Part shown: in pieces, positions 60,501 to 64,000 of the stretch
How the letters are laid out: each line of letters starts with the position of its first letter
Numbering within the stretch: the first letter of the stretch is position 1
DNA from: Chrysopilus asiliformis
Taxonomy: Eukaryota; Arthropoda; Insecta; Diptera; Rhagionidae
Direction: 5' to 3'
NCBI GenBank assembly: GCA_964034945.1
Contig: CAXIUK010000008.1
Coordinates: forward strand, 47,001-111,000
DNA: 64,000 nt
Made by a program: the position numbers and the translations under genes
The notes under the pieces: generated by a model
What the model was told of the DNA's origin: nothing
Database searches by the model: none
Seen by the model: the letters and a program-made list of their open reading frames with translations, nothing else

Positions 60501-63500
60501 CTGACAGACTGACAGACTGACAGACTGACAGACTGACAGACTGACAGACTGACAGACTGACAGACTGACAGACTGACAGACTGACAGACTGACAGACTGA
60601 CAGACTGACAGACTGACAGACTGACAGACTGACAGACTGACAGACTGACAGACTGACAGACTGACAGACTGACAGACTGACAGACTGACAGACTGACAGA
60701 CTGACAGACTGACAGACTGACAGACTGACAGACTGACAGACTGACAGACTGCCAGACTGCCAGACTGACAGACTGACAGACTGACAGACTGACAGACTGA
60801 CAGACTGACAGACTGACAGACTGACAGACTGACAGACTGACAGACTGACAGACTGACAGACTGACAGACTGACAGACTGACAGACTGACAGACTGACAGA
60901 CTGACAGACTGACAGACTGACAGACTGACAGACTGACAGACTGACAGACTGACAGACTGACAGACTGACAGACTGACAGACTGACAGACTGACAGACTGA
61001 CAGACTGACAGACTGACAGACTGACAGACTGACAGACTGACAGACTGACAGACTGACAGACTGACAGACTGACAGACTGACAGACTGACAGACTGACAGA
61101 CTGACAGACTGACAGACTGACAGACTGACAGACTGACAGACTGACAGACTGACAGACTGACAGACTGACAGACTGACAGACTGACAGACTGACAGACTGA
61201 CAGACTGACAGACTGACAGACTGACAGACTGACAGACTGACAGACTGACAGACTGACAGACTGACAGACTGACAGACTGACAGACTGACAGACTGACAGA
61301 CTGACAGACTGACAGACTGACAGACAGACTGACAGACTGACAGACTGACAGACTGACAGACTGACAGACTGACAGACTGACAGACTGACAGACTGACAGA
61401 CTGACAGACTGACAGACTGACAGACTGACAGACTGACAGACTGACAGACTGACAGACTGACAGACTGACAGACTGACAGACTGACAGACTGACAGACTGA
61501 CAGACTGACAGACTGACAGACTGACAGACTGACAGACTGACAGACTGACAGACTGACAGACTGACAGACTGACAGACTGACAGACTGACAGACTGACAGA
61601 CTGACAGACTGACAGACTGACAGACTGACAGACTGACAGACTGACAGACTGACAGACTGACAGACTGACAGACTGACAGACTGACAGACTGACAGACTGA
61701 CAGACTGACAGACTGACAGACTGACAGACTGACAGACTGACAGACTGACAGACTGACAGACTGACAGACTGACAGACTGACAGACTGACAGACTGACAGA
61801 CTGACAGACTGACAGACTGACAGACTGACAGACTGACAGACTGACAGACTGACAGACTGACAGACTGACAGACTGACAGACTGACAGACTGACAGACTGA
61901 CAGACTGACAGACTGACAGACTGACAGACTGACAGACTGACAGACTGACAGACTGACAGACTGACAGACTGACAGACTGACAGACTGACAGACTGACAGA
62001 CTGACAGACTGACAGACTGACAGACTGACAGACTGACAGACTGACAGACTGACAGACTGACAGACTGACAGACTGACAGACTGACAGACTGACAGACTGA
62101 CAGACTGACAGACTGACAGACTGACAGACTGACAGACTGACAGACTGACAGACTGACAGACTGACAGACTGACAGACTGACAGACTGACAGACTGACAGA
62201 CTGACAGACTGACAGACTGACAGACTGACAGACTGACAGACTGACAGACTGACAGACTGACAGACTGACAGACTGACAGACTGACAGACTGACAGACTGA
62301 CAGACTGACAGACTGACAGACTGACAGACTGACAGACTGACAGACTGACAGACTGACAGACTGACAGACTGACAGACTGACAGACTGACAGACTGACAGA
62401 CTGACAGACTGACAGACTGACAGACTGACAGACTGACAGACTGACAGACTGACAGACTGACAGACTGACAGACTGACAGACTGACAGACTGACAGACTGA
62501 CAGACTGACAGACTGACAGACTGACAGACTGACAGACTGACAGACTGACAGACTGACAGACTGACAGACTGACAGACTGACAGACTGACAGACTGACAGA
62601 CTGACAGACTGACAGACTGACAGACTGACAGACTGACAGACTGACAGACTGACAGACTGACAGACTGACAGACTGACAGACTGACAGACTGACAGACTGA
62701 CAGACTGACAGACTGACAGACTGACAGACTGACAGACTGACAGACTGACAGACTGACAGACTGACAGACTGACAGACTGACAGACTGACAGACTGACAGA
62801 CTGACAGACTGACAGACTGACAGACTGACAGACTGACAGACTGACAGACTGACAGACTGACAGACTGACAGACTGACAGACTGACAGACTGACAGACTGA
62901 CAGACTGACAGACTGACAGACTGACAGACTGACAGACTGACAGACTGACAGACTGACAGACTGACAGACTGACAGACTGACAGACTGACAGACTGACAGA
63001 CTGACAGACTGACAGACTGACAGACTGACAGACTGACAGACTGACAGACTGACAGACTGACAGACTGACAGACTGACAGACTGACAGACTGACAGACTGA
63101 CAGACTGACAGACTGACAGACTGACAGACTGACAGACTGACAGACTGACAGACTGACAGACTGACAGACTGACAGACTGACAGACTGACAGACTGACAGA
63201 CTGACAGACTGACAGACTGACAGACTGACAGACTGACAGACTGACAGACTGACAGACTGACAGACTGACAGACTGACAGACTGACAGACTGACAGACTGA
63301 CAGACTGACAGACTGACAGACTGACAGACTGACAGACTGACAGACTGACAGACTGACAGACTGACAGACTGACAGACTGACAGACTGACAGACTGACAGA
63401 CTGACAGACTGACAGACTGACAGACTGACAGACTGACAGACTGACAGACTGACAGACTGACAGACTGACAGACTGACAGACTGACAGACTGACAGACTGA

Positions 63501-63753
63501 CAGACTGACAGACTGACAGACTGACAGACTGACAGACTGACAGACTGACAGACTGACAGACTGACAGACTGACAGACTGACAGACTGACAGACTGACAGA
63601 CTGACAGACTGACAGACTGACAGACTGACAGACTGACAGACTGACAGACTGACAGACTGACAGACTGACAGACTGACAGACTGACAGACTGACAGACTGA
63701 CAGACTGACAGACCGACAGACTGACAGACTGACAGACTGACAGACTGACAGAC
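48540..63753. repeat. Array 2: about 15.2 kb of the octamer ACAGACTG
   Basis: About 1,900 copies in the same orientation as array 1. I noticed only about 15 deviations: single-base changes near 48983, 53153, 54888 and 63713; a paired GCCAGACTGCCAGACT at 60749-60763; and small indels near 52608, 52966, 54034, 58260, 59060, 60229, 60420 and 61323. None is the extra-CTG type frequent in array 1. The left edge is abrupt in intron sequence. The right edge grades through GACAGACAGAAAGACAT into an F2 element. The minus strand is free of stops in all frames, which is a repeat artefact. Confidence 0.97.
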
Positions 63754-63876
63754 AGAAAGACATTTTTTTAATATGACTCCAATCGACTCAGGAGTGATCG
63801 GGAAATGTTTTTTAGGCAATATTAAGAGGTCGAAATTTTTCATGAACTTTATTATACTCCGTAGAAGAAAGTAAAA
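63754..63876 (-). mobile_element. F2 element 5' half forming the right edge of array 2
   Basis: In reverse complement this reads ACTTTCTTCTACGGAGTATA, TTCATGAAAAATTTCGACC, CCCGATCACTCCTGAGTCG, AAATGTCTTTCTGTCTGTC and then the octamers. That is the order of the F2 copy at 23844-23990. The F2 3' half (GTACAAGATTTCTC and onward) is absent from the other end of the array. Confidence 0.9.
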
Positions 63877-63879
63877 AAT

Positions 63880-64000
63880 GAATTTTGCATGTCCGTCCGT
63901 CCGTCTGTGGCGCGGATTGCGGGTGCACGTATTGAGCTAGAGACTTGAAATTTTACGCAGATTCGTTTTTCGTAAAATGCAAGGCTAAGTTCGACAATGG
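63880..64000 (+). mobile_element. HINE fragment, cut by the window end
   Basis: Starts within the family at 'attttgcatgtccg', with a minimal microsatellite (GTCCGTCCGTCCGTCTG) followed by the 3' block (CGCGGATTGCGGG, GACTTGAAATTTTACGCAG). It directly abuts the F2 end. Confidence 0.8.

Noticed and set aside
33012..63753. CRISPR array
   Set aside because: There are no spacers. The unit is a pure 8-bp tandem repeat in a eukaryotic genome.
33012..63753. Telomere or centromere identity of the arrays
   Set aside because: The octamer is not a known telomere motif. The arrays flank a splice-competent exon, and nothing else supports a chromosome end or centromere.
48425..63843. Two overlapping open frames of more than 5,100 codons across array 2
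   Set aside because: Same artefact in two frames at once. Real proteins do not occupy two frames of one repeat.

Overview
This is an AT-rich eukaryotic window, almost certainly insect and most likely a fly. Two host genes are recognisable from spliced exons on the minus strand: the last two coding exons of Fsn/FBXO45 (30831-31067, separated by a 51-nt intron) and one internal exon of tyrosylprotein sulfotransferase (TPST, 47919-48055). The fly assignment rests on the very short intron and on abundant INE-1/DINE-1-like repeats. The species cannot be named from the sequence. No prokaryotic or operon-like organisation is present.

Positions 1-12.5 kb are a mosaic of mobile elements. The dominant family (called HINE here) is a short Helitron/Helentron-like element of about 550-600 bp. 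It has 12-bp subterminal inverted repeats, a terminal hairpin and a central (TCTG/TCCG)n microsatellite. A second family (F2) carries a CTGTCAGT microsatellite and lies next to a Pif1-type helicase remnant. Around these are piggyBac-like (TTAA), pogo/Tigger-like (TA), hAT-like (8-bp duplication) and foldback elements, tRNA-like modules and tandem repeats.

Positions 12.5-20.9 kb hold one broken Ty3/gypsy retrotransposon in minus orientation (gag, RT, RNase H, integrase, LTR pieces, PBS, PPT). At least three other elements are nested in it, one of them two levels deep. Positions 21-30.6 kb are more of the same, including a second copy of a 3.2-kb F2/helicase/pogo-like block, a Tc1 remnant and a pogo remnant that retains a PCNA-binding-like motif.

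Positions 33-64 kb are the striking part. Two almost perfect arrays of the octamer ACAGACTG, about 14.1 kb and 15.2 kb, flank a 1.45-kb non-satellite island that contains the TPST exon. The outer edge of array 1 is half of a HINE. The outer edge of array 2 is half of an F2 element. The arrays are therefore readable as transposon-internal microsatellites that grew to more than 14 kb. The island edges carry neither of the missing transposon halves. Because TPST and Fsn are on the same strand and neither is complete, the layout implies giant-array introns, a captured exon, a rearrangement, or a false assembly join inside identical satellite.
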